Below, in pieces: positions 7,695-16,671 of a DNA stretch of 64,000 nt. The stretch spans positions 248,001 through 312,000 of the forward strand of contig NZ_JAHKKG010000009.1 in assembly GCF_018829635.1 (NCBI RefSeq), written 5' to 3'. The notes beneath the pieces are model-generated. The model searched no databases. It was not told the origin of the DNA and was given only the letters and a program-made list of their open reading frames with translations. Within the stretch, counting starts at the first letter, position 1. The number at the start of each line of letters is the position of its first letter. Made by a program: the position numbers and the translations under genes. This DNA is from Paractinoplanes bogorensis. GTDB taxonomy: Bacteria > Actinomycetota > Actinomycetes > Mycobacteriales > Micromonosporaceae.

Positions 7695-8567
7695 CTAGAA
7701 GAGGTCGGCGATGGTCCGGAAGATCTCGGCGTAGAAGTTGCCGTTGATGTCCCGGTACAGGCTGAACTCCATGTTCGGGCTGCCGAAGAACGGGCGCAGC
7801 GTCCACGCGAGCTGGGTGCCCACGAAGCCGAAGAGCAGGATCCAGATGTAGAGCAGCGTCATGCTCGGCGGCGTCGGCTGGGTGACCGGCCGCTGCTGGT
7901 AGGGGCGGTGCGGGTCGCGCCGCTGACCCATGCCGGGCGGAATCTGGACCGGCGCCGCACCATTGGGCGCCGCACCCTCCGCCGGGGCCCCGGCCGTCAC
8001 GAGCTCCTTGGCCGGCGCGACAGCCGACGCGGCAGCCGGCTCGGCGGCCGGCTCGACCGCCTTGGGGGCCAGCAGCCCGTGCTCGTTGAGCACCCGCATG
8101 CCGCCGGTCAGGAAGCGCAGGCCGATCAGGGCCGAGAGCGCCAGGATGACCACGTTGAGCAGCTTGAAGAAGGCGTAGTCAGGCGCCGTGATGCGGAAGA
8201 ACAGGCTGATCGGAGCGAACGCCAGCGCCAGCATGGCGGTCACGGTCAGCGCGACCATCACCAGCGAGAGCGACTGCCGGATCGACAACCGGGCGCCGAA
8301 CACCAGGTTGAAGAGGTAGAGCGTCGGCAGGCTGATCGCCAGGGTGACGAGGAACAGCAGCGGCAGCTTGACCGCCGAGGTCAGGGCCATCAGCACGCTG
8401 TGGAAGGAGCCCAGCACCGCGCCGTAGAAGGCCAGTGCCACCACCGAGCTGACCAGCATCTGGCCGGTGAGCCGAGGCAGATCGCGGTCCTCCACGATCT
8501 GCTGCCAGATGCCCTGTCTGTCGCGCAGGATGCGCTCGATTACCAAGAGTCCGGACGCGTTCGCCAC
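7695..8567 (-). CDS. Integral membrane protein of unknown function
   Basis: About 290 residues. After a cytoplasmic N-terminus (LLVIERILRDRQGIWQQIVE) there are about five hydrophobic segments between residues 40 and 175. An Ala/Pro-rich low-complexity linker follows (about 185-235), then one last transmembrane helix (LLYIWILLFGFVGTQLAW). The arrangement resembles Yip1-like membrane proteins, but I do not recognise the family with confidence. The start is GTG 8567, with a GTAGGA ribosome site just upstream. Longer in-frame starts would run through the terminator at 8657-8684 and into the ABC gene. Its role is unknown. Confidence 0.65.
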   Translation of the reverse strand: MANASGLLVIERILRDRQGIWQQIVEDRDLPRLTGQMLVSSVVALAFYGAVLGSFHSVLMALTSAVKLPLLFLVTLAISLPTLYLFNLVFGARLSIRQSLSLVMVALTVTAMLALAFAPISLFFRITAPDYAFFKLLNVVILALSALIGLRFLTGGMRVLNEHGLLAPKAVEPAAEPAAASAVAPAKELVTAGAPAEGAAPNGAAPVQIPPGMGQRRDPHRPYQQRPVTQPTPPSMTLLYIWILLFGFVGTQLAWTLRPFFGSPNMEFSLYRDINGNFYAEIFRTIADLF

Positions 8568-8656
8568 GTTCCTACCCCCAGAGGTCGGGTCCGTACCGTC
8601 GATACGCCATCGCACCGACGTGTGCGCAGAACCGTACGCCACGGATGCAAATGGGG

Positions 8657-8684
8657 AAAGGCCCGCGCTTACGCACGGGCCTTT
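8657..8684 (-). terminator. Intrinsic terminator after the orphan ABC ATPase gene
   Basis: The 9-bp stem AAAGGCCCG/CGGGCCTTT has a 10-nt loop. It lies 29 nt past the ATPase stop on the minus strand, and the following T tract is short (TTT). Confidence 0.7.
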
Positions 8685-8712
8685 CGGGTGAACTACCGGG
8701 TGAACGAGAGGG

Positions 8713-10014
8713 TCAGCGCCAGCCGACGTCGATGCGGTCGCCCCGCTCGTCGAAGAAGTGCAGCGCGTCCATCCGCACCGCAACCGAGAGCGGGTGCCCG
8801 GGCGAGACCGCCGGATAGGGCGCCAGCCGCACCCCGAGCTCGGCCGGCCGCCGGTGGTGCCGGCCCGGGTCGTTGAGCACGCTCGTCTGCTCGGGCTCCT
8901 TGGTCTGCACGGCGCCGCCGTTGGACCGGCCGGTGAGTCGTTGCAGGGCCCCGCCGATCCGCTTGAACGGGCTGCTGGTCACCGCCTCCTCGTCACGCTG
9001 ACGGGCACCCATCTCGTCGACCACGATCGCCGTGGCACCGATGTCCAGATAGGCCAGCGACTCGTGCCCGTGGTGCTCCAGATAGCGGATGCGACCGCGC
9101 AGCACGTCTCCCGGCACGTCCGGCGCGACCGGGGTCAGCGCCTCGGCCCGCATCCCGACGACGATCCGCTCACCGTGATAGTGCGCCACGGCCCGGGCCC
9201 GGATGTCGGTCCAGGGCAGATAGAGGGCCTGCTCGCCGAAGTTGAGCTCGATGTAACGCTCGAGATGCACGTAGACCGCGGCCTCGAGCAGGTTCATCCG
9301 GGGCGCGCCGAGGAAGGCGGCCACATAGAGGGTCGCCGGTCGCCCGTACACCTCGGTCGGCGTGCCGACGTCCTGCAGCACGCCCTTGCGCATGATCGCG
9401 ACCCGGTCGGCCATGGTGAGCGCCTCGGCCTGGTCGTGCGTCACGTACATGGTGGTGACGCCGAGCTCGCGGGTCAGGCTCGAGATCTCGGCCCGCAGCT
9501 CGGCCCGCAGGCCGCTGTCCAGGTTCGACAGCGGCTCGTCCATCAGGAACAGCCCGGGCCGGCGGACGATCGCCCGGCCCATCGCCACTCGCTGCCGCTG
9601 ACCGCCGGAGAGCTGGCTCGGTTTGCGGCGCAGCACGTCCCCTATCCCCAGCGCGGCCGCGACGTCACCGACCCGCTCGCCGCGCGGGTGCGGCTCGACG
9701 CCCGAGAGCTTCAGCGGGAAACCGATGTTGTCGCCCACCGTCATGTGCGGATAAAGCGCGAAATCCTGGAAGACCATGGCGATGCTGCGATCACGCGGCG
9801 CGAGCTCGAGAACCGGGTCACCGTTGAGCAGGATGTCGCCCTCAGTGGGATCTTCAAGACCGGCGATCATGCGGAGAATCGTGGACTTTCCGCAGCCCGA
9901 GGGCCCGAGGAGAACCAGGAACTCACCGTCGTCGACATCCAGGCTGACATTGTTGACGGCTACGGTGCCGTCCGGCCAAACCTTGGTGACGTCCTTGAGC
10001 GAGACGGTCGACAC
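8713..10014 (-). CDS. Sugar-type ABC transporter ATP-binding protein (MalK/UgpC/MsiK-like)
   Basis: A 433-residue importer ATPase. Walker A is GPSGCGKST, the Q-loop is VFQDFALYPH, the signature is LSGGQRQR, Walker B is LFLMDEPLSNLD and the H-loop is VTHDQAEA. A C-terminal TOBE-type regulatory domain (about 240-430) is interrupted by a loop at about 325-365. In actinobacteria one such ATPase (MsiK) can serve many carbohydrate importers whose operons lack an ATPase. No permease or binding protein lies nearby, which fits that shared role; the sugar spectrum is not known. The GTG start follows GGGGAGG. The C-terminus VGWR lies just before a terminator, so the gene is a single transcription unit. 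Confidence 0.85.
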   Translation of the reverse strand: MSTVSLKDVTKVWPDGTVAVNNVSLDVDDGEFLVLLGPSGCGKSTILRMIAGLEDPTEGDILLNGDPVLELAPRDRSIAMVFQDFALYPHMTVGDNIGFPLKLSGVEPHPRGERVGDVAAALGIGDVLRRKPSQLSGGQRQRVAMGRAIVRRPGLFLMDEPLSNLDSGLRAELRAEISSLTRELGVTTMYVTHDQAEALTMADRVAIMRKGVLQDVGTPTEVYGRPATLYVAAFLGAPRMNLLEAAVYVHLERYIELNFGEQALYLPWTDIRARAVAHYHGERIVVGMRAEALTPVAPDVPGDVLRGRIRYLEHHGHESLAYLDIGATAIVVDEMGARQRDEEAVTSSPFKRIGGALQRLTGRSNGGAVQTKEPEQTSVLNDPGRHHRRPAELGVRLAPYPAVSPGHPLSVAVRMDALHFFDERGDRIDVGWR

Positions 10015-10154
10015 CGCCTACCTCCCCTGCCGGGCACGATCAATGTGATCCCGGTCCCACGATGGCCGGCGATCGGCCTAATTTGACGAGGAGTATCGAT
10101 GTAACGCCATCGGGTGAACGTGCCATTTGCCCAGGGTAACCGCGTGATTACACC

Positions 10155-12302
10155 TTAGTTCGAGAGGAAGACCCGGCGCACGACCCGCTCCGCGGCATGG
10201 CCGTCGTCGAGAGCGCAGAAGCGTTTCCGGAACGCCGAGCGGGCGGCTTCGGCGTTCTCGTCCGTATATGCCCCCCGGCCGAACAGGTCGGTGAGCCCCG
10301 CGAAGTCCGTGGCCACCGCTCCCGGCGGCTCGGCCAGGAGGTCGAAGTAGGTGCCCCGCAGATCGCGGTAGACCGGCCAGTCCGGCGCGAAAATGATGAT
10401 CGGGCGGTCCAGCACGGCGAAGTCGAACATCGCCGACGAGTAGTCGGTGAGCAGCACGTCGGCCGCGAGATAAAGATCCTCGACCACCGGATGCTCGGAG
10501 ACGTCGACGACGTTGCCCGCGCCCGTCAGCTCGGTGCCGGTCGAGAAATAGTGCTTGCGGACCAGCAGCAACGTGTCCGGTCCGACCGCGTCGGCCAGCC
10601 GCTCGACGTCGATCGGCTGGCGCCCGTCGGGCAGCCACTCGCGGTGGGTCGGCATGAAGAGCACGACCCGGCGGCCGGCCGGGATGCCGAGCGACTCGCG
10701 GGCGGCGGCGCTGTCGGCGGCCGTCGCCCGGGCCAGCCGGTCGTTGCGTGGATAGCCCACCTCGAGCGTCTCGTAGCCGCACGGGTACGCCGATTCCCAG
10801 GCGACCGTGGTGTGCGCGTTGGCGGTCACGCTGAGGTCCCAGCGGTCGGCTCGCCGCATCTGGGCCCGGAAGTCGGGATCCCGTACGCCCGCCGGGTGGT
10901 CCACCTGGTCGGCGCCCATCTTCTTGAGCGGGGTGCCGTGATGGGTCATGACGTGCGTGGTGCCGCGCCGCTTGACCATCCGATGGGGCCAGTTGACGTT
11001 GTTGATCAGATAGCGGGCCCGGGCCAGCGCACGGTAGTAGGGCAACGACCCCGCCACCACGTGGTCGGTGCCCGGTGGCAGCGACCCGGCCCGGCCCGGC
11101 GCGACGACCCAGAGGTGCCGCACGTGCGGGGCCAGTTCGGCCGCCTTGGTCGCGATCGCGGCCGGGTTGCAGCTGACTCCGCGGAACCAGTAGGCGCCGT
11201 ACAGCGCGAGCGACTCGTCGACCGGCAGGCGCAACTGCGTACGGTAATAAAGGTGTCCGACGGCCTGCCGGGCCCGGCGCTTGACGAAGCCGGCTGTGCG
11301 CCGGGCCAGCCGCCGCCCCCACCGTGCCTTGCCCACCGCGAAGTCGAACAGACGCATCGTCCGGTACGAGCCCCGAGCCACCAACTGGTAGCGAATACCC
11401 TCACCCCGGCCGGGAGCCGGGTAGCCGCCCGGCGGCAGGTACTGCTGATACATCTCGTGCATGCGGGCGAAGAAGCGGGCCCGGGAGGCGCGTGGCACCC
11501 GGGCGTCGTGCCGCAGCACCCGCAGGAAGTGCCAGATCATCCGGCGGAAGAGCAGGCCGCGCACCTCGTCGCCGGGCGTGGCGTACTTGGTGGCCAGCGC
11601 CTGGGCGTGCTCCCAGTGATCGAAGACCTCGAAGTGCCGGTCGCCCACGGTCCGGGTGATCGCGCCGGTGCGCCGCTGCCGGTAGTGCACGCACGTCCGG
11701 GACAGGGTGCTGATCCGCGGCGCGGCCAGCATCACCGGGAACGAGAACGAGACGTCCTCGTACCAGCCGGCCTCGAAGACGAACCCGAGCCGCAGCAGGA
11801 AGTCGCGCCGGACCACCTTGTTCCAGGCCACGTGCAGGATGTTGAGGACCCGCGGCCACTGCTCGGCCGAGAAGACCTCGGGCGCCTCGGCCAGCGGCTT
11901 GCGCGCGGTGCCCGGTTGCACCCGGCCGTCCCAGTGCACCCGGTCCCACCCGACGATGAGCAGGTCGGCCTCGGTCGATCGCAGCCGGTCGTGCACCGCG
12001 GCCAGCGATCCGGGCGACAGCCAGTCGTCGGAGTCGACGAACCACACGTACTCACCGGTGGCGTGCTCGAGGCCGAGGTTGCGGGCCCGGCCCAGACCCA
12101 GATTCTCGGGCGCGGTCACCACCCGTACGCGGGGATCGCGGGCCGCGTATTCGGCCAGGATCGCGCCGCTGTAGTCGGGCGAGCGGTCGTCGACGGCCAC
12201 GATCTCGAAGTCGGCGAACGACTGGCTCAGCAGCGAGTCCAAGCATTGGCGCAGGTAGCCCTGCACCTTGTAGACCGGCAGAACGATGCTCAGGAAGGTC
12301 AC
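10155..12302 (-). CDS. GT2 glycosyltransferase / CDP-glycerol glycerophosphotransferase fusion
   Basis: A 715-residue two-domain protein. Residues 1 to about 230 are a GT-A family 2 transferase (SIVLPVYKVQGYL, then VDSDDW at 89-94). The C-terminal half (about 330-715) is a glycerophosphotransferase of the TagB/TagF family, with INNVNWPHRMVKRRG, THHGTPLKKMG and LTDYSSAMFDFAVLDRPIIIF. Such fusions add a sugar and poly(glycerol-phosphate)-type units to a lipid-linked wall polymer at the inner membrane face. The GTG start at 12302 overlaps the stop of the CDP-alcohol gene (GTGA), so translation is coupled. A longer frame upstream is only a shadow of that gene. Confidence 0.86.
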   Translation of the reverse strand: MTFLSIVLPVYKVQGYLRQCLDSLLSQSFADFEIVAVDDRSPDYSGAILAEYAARDPRVRVVTAPENLGLGRARNLGLEHATGEYVWFVDSDDWLSPGSLAAVHDRLRSTEADLLIVGWDRVHWDGRVQPGTARKPLAEAPEVFSAEQWPRVLNILHVAWNKVVRRDFLLRLGFVFEAGWYEDVSFSFPVMLAAPRISTLSRTCVHYRQRRTGAITRTVGDRHFEVFDHWEHAQALATKYATPGDEVRGLLFRRMIWHFLRVLRHDARVPRASRARFFARMHEMYQQYLPPGGYPAPGRGEGIRYQLVARGSYRTMRLFDFAVGKARWGRRLARRTAGFVKRRARQAVGHLYYRTQLRLPVDESLALYGAYWFRGVSCNPAAIATKAAELAPHVRHLWVVAPGRAGSLPPGTDHVVAGSLPYYRALARARYLINNVNWPHRMVKRRGTTHVMTHHGTPLKKMGADQVDHPAGVRDPDFRAQMRRADRWDLSVTANAHTTVAWESAYPCGYETLEVGYPRNDRLARATAADSAAARESLGIPAGRRVVLFMPTHREWLPDGRQPIDVERLADAVGPDTLLLVRKHYFSTGTELTGAGNVVDVSEHPVVEDLYLAADVLLTDYSSAMFDFAVLDRPIIIFAPDWPVYRDLRGTYFDLLAEPPGAVATDFAGLTDLFGRGAYTDENAEAARSAFRKRFCALDDGHAAERVVRRVFLSN

Positions 12303-14131
12303 GAGCGGGTGCCACCTGTCCGCCAGTCGGCGATCGTGTGGAACAGGAAGGAGCCGAGCACGACCACGGCCAGCGCCAGAACGCCCGCGGTGGCGAAGCC
12401 GGCCACGGCCGCGACGGCCAGCACGAGCACCCGGCCGTCCCAGCCGAGCCAGTCGTGCGTGACCTGGCCCGCGGGGGCGGACTTCTCCATCCGGGCGACG
12501 AGGTCGTAGTGGTGCAGGGTCAGGGTGAACAGCAGCAGATAGGTCACCGGCGTCGGCACCGAGCCGGACACCCCGACGGCGACCACGAACCCGAACTCGG
12601 CCGCGCGCAGAGCGGCCGGGACGAGCCAGTCGAGCGGGCCGCCGTGCCGGGCCCGAGCGGGGAGTCCGGCCGCGAGCACGATCAGGGCGGTGACCGCGAC
12701 GGCGACCGGGGCCGTGGGCTCGAAACCGCCGGTGAGCAGGGCGATCACCAGGCCCAGGGCGGCGACGGCGGCCAGTGCGGCGAAGGCGAGCGGAGCCGGC
12801 ACCGGAAGCCGGCCGAGCACGGCGCGGACCAGTGGCCCGTCGTCGCGGAAGCGGGCTGTGTCCACTTTGTCGAGCACGCCGACCCGCATGCTGATCGCCC
12901 GCAGCGAACGCAGGGCCAGCGTGTACGCCATGGCGAACAGCCCGCAGATCACCATGCCGGCCAGGGCGATGCGCCCGTCGGTGAAGATGGCCAGCACCGA
13001 CATCAGGGCCCAGCGCTCGCCGATCGGGAACACCACGATCCGCTTGAGCCAGTACGCCACCGACCCCGTGTCGCCCTGTACCCGCGTCGACGCCGCGCTC
13101 AGCCGGGCGCCCACTCCCCCGCCGGCCTGCGGGCGCGGGTGGGCGGCGGCCTCGTCGTGCAGCGCTCCGTACCAGGCGTCGGTCATGTGCCGCACGGTCT
13201 GCAGCACGATCGCGGTGATGGCGAGGGGCCACGCGTACGGGATACCGAGGCGCTCGGCCCCGGCGGCGAGACCCGCGTAGGCCGCGTATTCCTTGGCGCG
13301 GTCGGCCATCGTGTCGAGCCACCCGCCGAACGCACCGAACCGGCGGGTGTAGCGGGCGAGCTGCCCGTCCACGCAGTCGAGCACGAAGCCCAGGTAGAGC
13401 AGGACCCCACCGGCGATCATGGCGGGCCGCGACGCCTGCCAGAACGCGAGAGCGGCCGCGACGGCGAACAGCACCGAGATCGCGGTGACGCCGCTCGGGG
13501 TCAGGCCGAGCCGGGCGGAGAGCTTGGTGACCACGGGCGACCAGGTGCTGACGGCGTACGTGGTGAAGAAGTCGTCCTTCTCCTTGACCGCCATACGCAG
13601 GCGGGCCTTGTCCTCGTCGACCGCGGCGACCTGGTCGCGGGCCCGGGCCAGCTCGGCCGGGTCGTGGACGAGCTCGGCCTTGAGCAGCCGCAGCGGCGTC
13701 GCGACCGGCACGAGCCCGGCCTCGAGCAGGGCGGGCATCAGGTCGCGGCCACTCTCGACGGCCTTGGCCAGCACCGGCAGGTCGGCCGGGGCCACCCACA
13801 TCGCGCCGCCGTAGCGGACGTTACCCGGGCTGTCACCGGTCGCGGTGAGGACCTTGCCGCGGTCTTCCCGCAGGTCACCGGCCGGGTCGGGGATGATCAG
13901 GGCGGTCGTGCGTCCGGCCGGCTCGGTCGCCAGCATCCACAACAGGCTCGGGTGGGCGACCAGGTTGTCGTCGCAGATGAGCACCGGTTCCTGAGCCGTC
14001 CGGGCCACCCGGCGCAGCGCGTCGGGGCCGCTCTCGACACTGCTCGCCCCGGCTGCCCGCAGAGCGTCGGTCAGCTCATCGGCCAGGCCGAGGGCGTGCC
14101 CGGCGCCGGCGCGCAGGACGGCCAGCGTCAC
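12299..14131 (-). CDS. CDP-alcohol phosphatidyltransferase family protein with N-terminal extension (DUF5941-like)
   Basis: A 610-residue protein. The N-terminal 200 residues resemble a degenerate nucleotidyltransferase-type domain. A CDP-alcohol phosphotransferase follows, with the full motif DG-x2-AR-x8-G-x3-D-x3-D (DGQLARYTRRF..GGWLDTMAD, about 250-275). Six or more transmembrane helices include a hydrophobic C-terminal half. The family links a CDP-activated alcohol to a lipid or sugar alcohol in the membrane. Coupling by GTGA overlap to the glycerophosphotransferase suggests it makes the primer or lipid anchor of the same wall polymer; this is inference. The C-terminal half recalls DUF5941 proteins, an assignment from memory. 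The GTG start lacks a strong ribosome site. Confidence 0.8.
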   Translation of the reverse strand: MTLAVLRAGAGHALGLADELTDALRAAGASSVESGPDALRRVARTAQEPVLICDDNLVAHPSLLWMLATEPAGRTTALIIPDPAGDLREDRGKVLTATGDSPGNVRYGGAMWVAPADLPVLAKAVESGRDLMPALLEAGLVPVATPLRLLKAELVHDPAELARARDQVAAVDEDKARLRMAVKEKDDFFTTYAVSTWSPVVTKLSARLGLTPSGVTAISVLFAVAAALAFWQASRPAMIAGGVLLYLGFVLDCVDGQLARYTRRFGAFGGWLDTMADRAKEYAAYAGLAAGAERLGIPYAWPLAITAIVLQTVRHMTDAWYGALHDEAAAHPRPQAGGGVGARLSAASTRVQGDTGSVAYWLKRIVVFPIGERWALMSVLAIFTDGRIALAGMVICGLFAMAYTLALRSLRAISMRVGVLDKVDTARFRDDGPLVRAVLGRLPVPAPLAFAALAAVAALGLVIALLTGGFEPTAPVAVAVTALIVLAAGLPARARHGGPLDWLVPAALRAAEFGFVVAVGVSGSVPTPVTYLLLFTLTLHHYDLVARMEKSAPAGQVTHDWLGWDGRVLVLAVAAVAGFATAGVLALAVVVLGSFLFHTIADWRTGGTRS

Positions 14132-14365
14132 CGGTCAGTCACCGCCCTGTCTCGTCCATAGGCATCGCTCAACCCCCGGCACGTGCCGCGCCGGGGGCCA
14201 GAAATCGGACCCCAGGTTAACAGCGGAGGACGTACGGGTACGGGTCACCCTTACGGGAGCCGGGACCCCTTAATCCACCTGCGGACCGAGGGCACACCGT
14301 CACCGCGTCCTTACCGTGGATATCAGGAACCGGCGCCGAGCCGGGACCCTCAGTGAAGGAGTGAA

Positions 14366-14554
14366 GTGACTGTGACTCGCCGTCTCGCTCGCCCCCGGGA
14401 CGACCGCTGGATCGCCGGCGTCTGCTCGGGACTGGCCCGCCGCTTCGGCGTCTCGCCGAACATCATGCGGCTGATCTTCGTGCTGTCCTGCCTGCTGCCC
14501 GGCCCGCAGTTCCTGGTCTACATCATCCTCTGGGTCCTGCTGCCCAACGAGTGA
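14366..14554 (+). CDS. PspC domain protein
   Basis: A 62-residue PspC protein. A basic N-terminal stretch (RRLARPRDDRWIAGVCSGLARRFG) leads into SPNIMRLIFVLSCLLPGPQFLVYIILWVLLP, one hydrophobic hairpin or helix. PspC proteins sit in the inner membrane and sense or counter envelope stress. Here it stands alone, without PspA. GTG 14366 or GTG 14372 could be the start; AAGGAG lies 4 or 10 nt upstream respectively. A terminator follows about 75 nt downstream. The 234-nt gap before it is a divergent promoter region with the CDP-alcohol gene. Confidence 0.88.
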   Translation: MTVTRRLARPRDDRWIAGVCSGLARRFGVSPNIMRLIFVLSCLLPGPQFLVYIILWVLLPNE

Positions 14555-14628
14555 CCGTTCCGCTCACCCCGGGCGCCGTCGCCCACGCCCCCGGCCCGGC
14601 GGCGCCCGGCCCCTCTGGAGAAACACGA

Positions 14629-14662
14629 AAACGCCCGCCTCGCACATGCGGGGCGGGCGTTT
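14629..14662. terminator. Bidirectional intrinsic terminator
   Basis: The 11-bp perfect stem AAACGCCCGCC/GGCGGGCGTTT has a 12-nt loop. It sits between the convergent PspC gene and DUF4230 gene, with A/T ends suited to both strands. Confidence 0.85.
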
Positions 14663-14670
14663 CCGTTCGG

Positions 14671-15459
14671 TCACGGGGTGTCGAACGTGACCGTCACCGT
14701 CTGATAGCCGAGCCGGGTGAACAGGCTCTGCAGCATGCGCTCGGTGTTCTGTTTGGCCCGGTCGTCGAGGCCGCTGGACTGTGCCGCCTCGGTGATGCGC
14801 TGCTGGGCCAGGGCGTAGACCTGCTGCTGTTTGCCCGGATCGCTGCGGAAGGCGTCGCCGATGCGGTTGAACAGGCCGCGTTCCTCGGCCACGACGTAGC
14901 TCTTCTGCATGTCGAGGTTGGCCGTGCCCTGCTGCGGCGGCGGGAGCGTGATGGTCACCGTGTTCTTGTCGTTGTCGATGGTCAGCGCCTTGTCGGACAG
15001 CGAGCCGAACTCGACGTACTCCTCCACCGTGCCCGAGCCGACGAACAGCGTGCGCCGGTTGACCAGGAAGTCGGGGATGTTCTCCTTGTTCTCCTGCAGG
15101 TCGACGATGACCTGGAAGGTGCCGTCGGCCGCCACGTAGCGGCTGAGGTCGCGCATCGACTGCAGCAGCACCGGCTGGCTGCGGTCGGTGGTCTTGTCGG
15201 AGAACGGGTTGTCGAAGCTGGGCAGCACGTTGACCGCGCGCAGGCCGAGACACGTCGCGACCATGAGCGCGAAGACGAAGAACGTGAAGATCAGCAGGCG
15301 GGCGAAGCCGCTGACCTTGTTGGCCGGGGGCGGCTCTGGGGCTGCCTCGGGGGCGACCTCCGGGGTGGCCGGAGGCTGCGGTGGCGCGGTGTCGTACTCC
15401 CGCGTCGGTTCGTCGACAGTCGGCGTGACGTCGGAAGACACGTCCGGTGACTTGGCCAT
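14671..15459 (-). CDS. DUF4230 domain membrane-anchored protein
   Basis: 262 residues. A Pro/Ala-rich cytoplasmic N-terminus (1-48) leads to one transmembrane helix (ARLLIFTFFVFALMVATCLGL, about 53-73) and an extracytoplasmic DUF4230 domain (about 95-262, containing GSGTVEEYVEFGSL). The biochemical role of the family is not established. The ATG start at 15459 has the -10 hexamer TACCTT 6 nt upstream, so the mRNA is probably leaderless. It ends 8 nt from the shared terminator. No neighbouring gene suggests a pathway. Confidence 0.82.
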   Translation of the reverse strand: MAKSPDVSSDVTPTVDEPTREYDTAPPQPPATPEVAPEAAPEPPPANKVSGFARLLIFTFFVFALMVATCLGLRAVNVLPSFDNPFSDKTTDRSQPVLLQSMRDLSRYVAADGTFQVIVDLQENKENIPDFLVNRRTLFVGSGTVEEYVEFGSLSDKALTIDNDKNTVTITLPPPQQGTANLDMQKSYVVAEERGLFNRIGDAFRSDPGKQQQVYALAQQRITEAAQSSGLDDRAKQNTERMLQSLFTRLGYQTVTVTFDTP

Positions 15460-15465
15460 GTCTTC

Positions 15466-15471
15466 AAGGTA
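15466..15471 (-). promoter_or_regulatory. -10 hexamer TACCTT, leaderless promoter of the DUF4230 gene
   Basis: TANNNT hexamer 6 nt before ATG 15459 on the minus strand. Confidence 0.5.
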
Positions 15472-15501
15472 CGAGGGGGGTACGACATTCGCAGCGGACG
15501 C

Positions 15502-16671
15502 TCAGGCGAATGCGCTCAATCCCGTCAATTTCTGACCGATCACCAGCTGATGGATCTCGGAAGTTCCCTCGTAGGTGAGCACGCTCTCCAGATTGTTCGC
15601 ATGACGCATAACGGGATATTCCCCACTGATCCCGTTGCCGCCAAGGATCGTGCGGCACGTCCGGGCGATCGCGATCGCCTCGCGCACGTTGTTGAGCTTG
15701 CCCACGCTGACCTGCTCGGGGCGCAGCCCGCCGGACGAGTCGCGCAGCCGGCCCAGGTGCAGCGCCAGCAGGAAGCCCTTCTGCAGCTCGAGCGACATGT
15801 CGGCCAGCTTGGCCTGGGTCAGCTGGAACCCGCCGATCGGCCGGCCGAACTGTTCCCGGGTGGTCGCGTAGTCGAGGGCGACCCGCAGACAGTCGCGCGC
15901 GGCCCCCATCGAGCCCCAGATGATGCCGAACCGGGCCTCGGTCAGGCAGGACAGCGGCGCCTTCAACCCTCGGGCCTCGGGCAACCGAGCGGAGTCGGGC
16001 AGCCGGACGCCGTCGAGGGAGATCTCGCCCGTGCTCGACGCCCGCAGCGACATCTTGTGCTTGATCTCGCGGGCCGCGAAGCCCGGAGTGCCGGTCGGCA
16101 CGGCGAAGCCGTAGACCCCCTCTTCGGCGCGGGCCCAGATCACGGCCACGTCGGCCAGCGGCGCGTTCGTGATCCACATCTTGCCGCCGTCGAGGATCCA
16201 GTCGTCGCCGTCGCGGCGGGCCCGGGTCGACATGTTGGCCGGGTCGGAGCCGTGGTCGGGCTCGGTCAGCCCGAAACAGCCGATCAGCTCGCCCGCCGCC
16301 ATACCCGGCAGCCACTGCTGTTTCTGCTGCTCCGACCCGTATTTCCAGATCGCGTACATGGCCAGGGAGCCCTGCACACTGACCAACGAGCGGACCCCCG
16401 AGTCGGCCGCCTCGAGCTCCATGCAGGCCAGGCCGTAGGAGACCGCGGACGCACCGGCGCAGCCGTAGCCGGTGAGATGCATGCCGAGCAGCCCGAGCTT
16501 GCCGAATTCGAGGGCCAGGTCGCGTACGGGAACCTCGCCCTTCTCATACCACTCGGCGACGTGCGGCCGGACGCGGTCGTCGGCCACCCGGCGCACCACG
16601 GCCCGGATGTCGCGTTCCTCGTCGCTCAGCAGCGTGTCGACGTCGAGAAGGTCGAGCGGCGCGACGGTCAT
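15502..16671 (-). CDS. Acyl-CoA dehydrogenase, glutaryl-CoA dehydrogenase-like
   Basis: A 389-residue flavoprotein with a full acyl-CoA dehydrogenase fold. FAD and substrate segments include CFGLTEPDHGSDPANM and WITNAPLADVAVIWAR. The C-terminal segment RTILGGNGIS..YPVMRHANNLESVLTYEGTSEIHQ places the catalytic base at Glu368 in the TYEGT position used by glutaryl-CoA dehydrogenases (lysine/tryptophan breakdown, glutaryl-CoA to crotonyl-CoA). Closely related isovaleryl- or butyryl-type enzymes put the base elsewhere or have other loops, so GcdH is the best guess but the substrate is not proven. The ATG start overlaps the stop of the ParB-like gene (ATGA), so it is coupled and is the last gene of a minus-strand run. 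Confidence 0.85.
   Translation of the reverse strand: MTVAPLDLLDVDTLLSDEERDIRAVVRRVADDRVRPHVAEWYEKGEVPVRDLALEFGKLGLLGMHLTGYGCAGASAVSYGLACMELEAADSGVRSLVSVQGSLAMYAIWKYGSEQQKQQWLPGMAAGELIGCFGLTEPDHGSDPANMSTRARRDGDDWILDGGKMWITNAPLADVAVIWARAEEGVYGFAVPTGTPGFAAREIKHKMSLRASSTGEISLDGVRLPDSARLPEARGLKAPLSCLTEARFGIIWGSMGAARDCLRVALDYATTREQFGRPIGGFQLTQAKLADMSLELQKGFLLALHLGRLRDSSGGLRPEQVSVGKLNNVREAIAIARTCRTILGGNGISGEYPVMRHANNLESVLTYEGTSEIHQLVIGQKLTGLSAFA

Noticed and set aside
12303..13799. N-terminal extension of the glycosyltransferase frame to 13799
   Set aside because: The extra 499 residues are an out-of-frame reading of the CDP-alcohol gene. The GT2 domain starts at GTG 12302, which overlaps that gene's stop.
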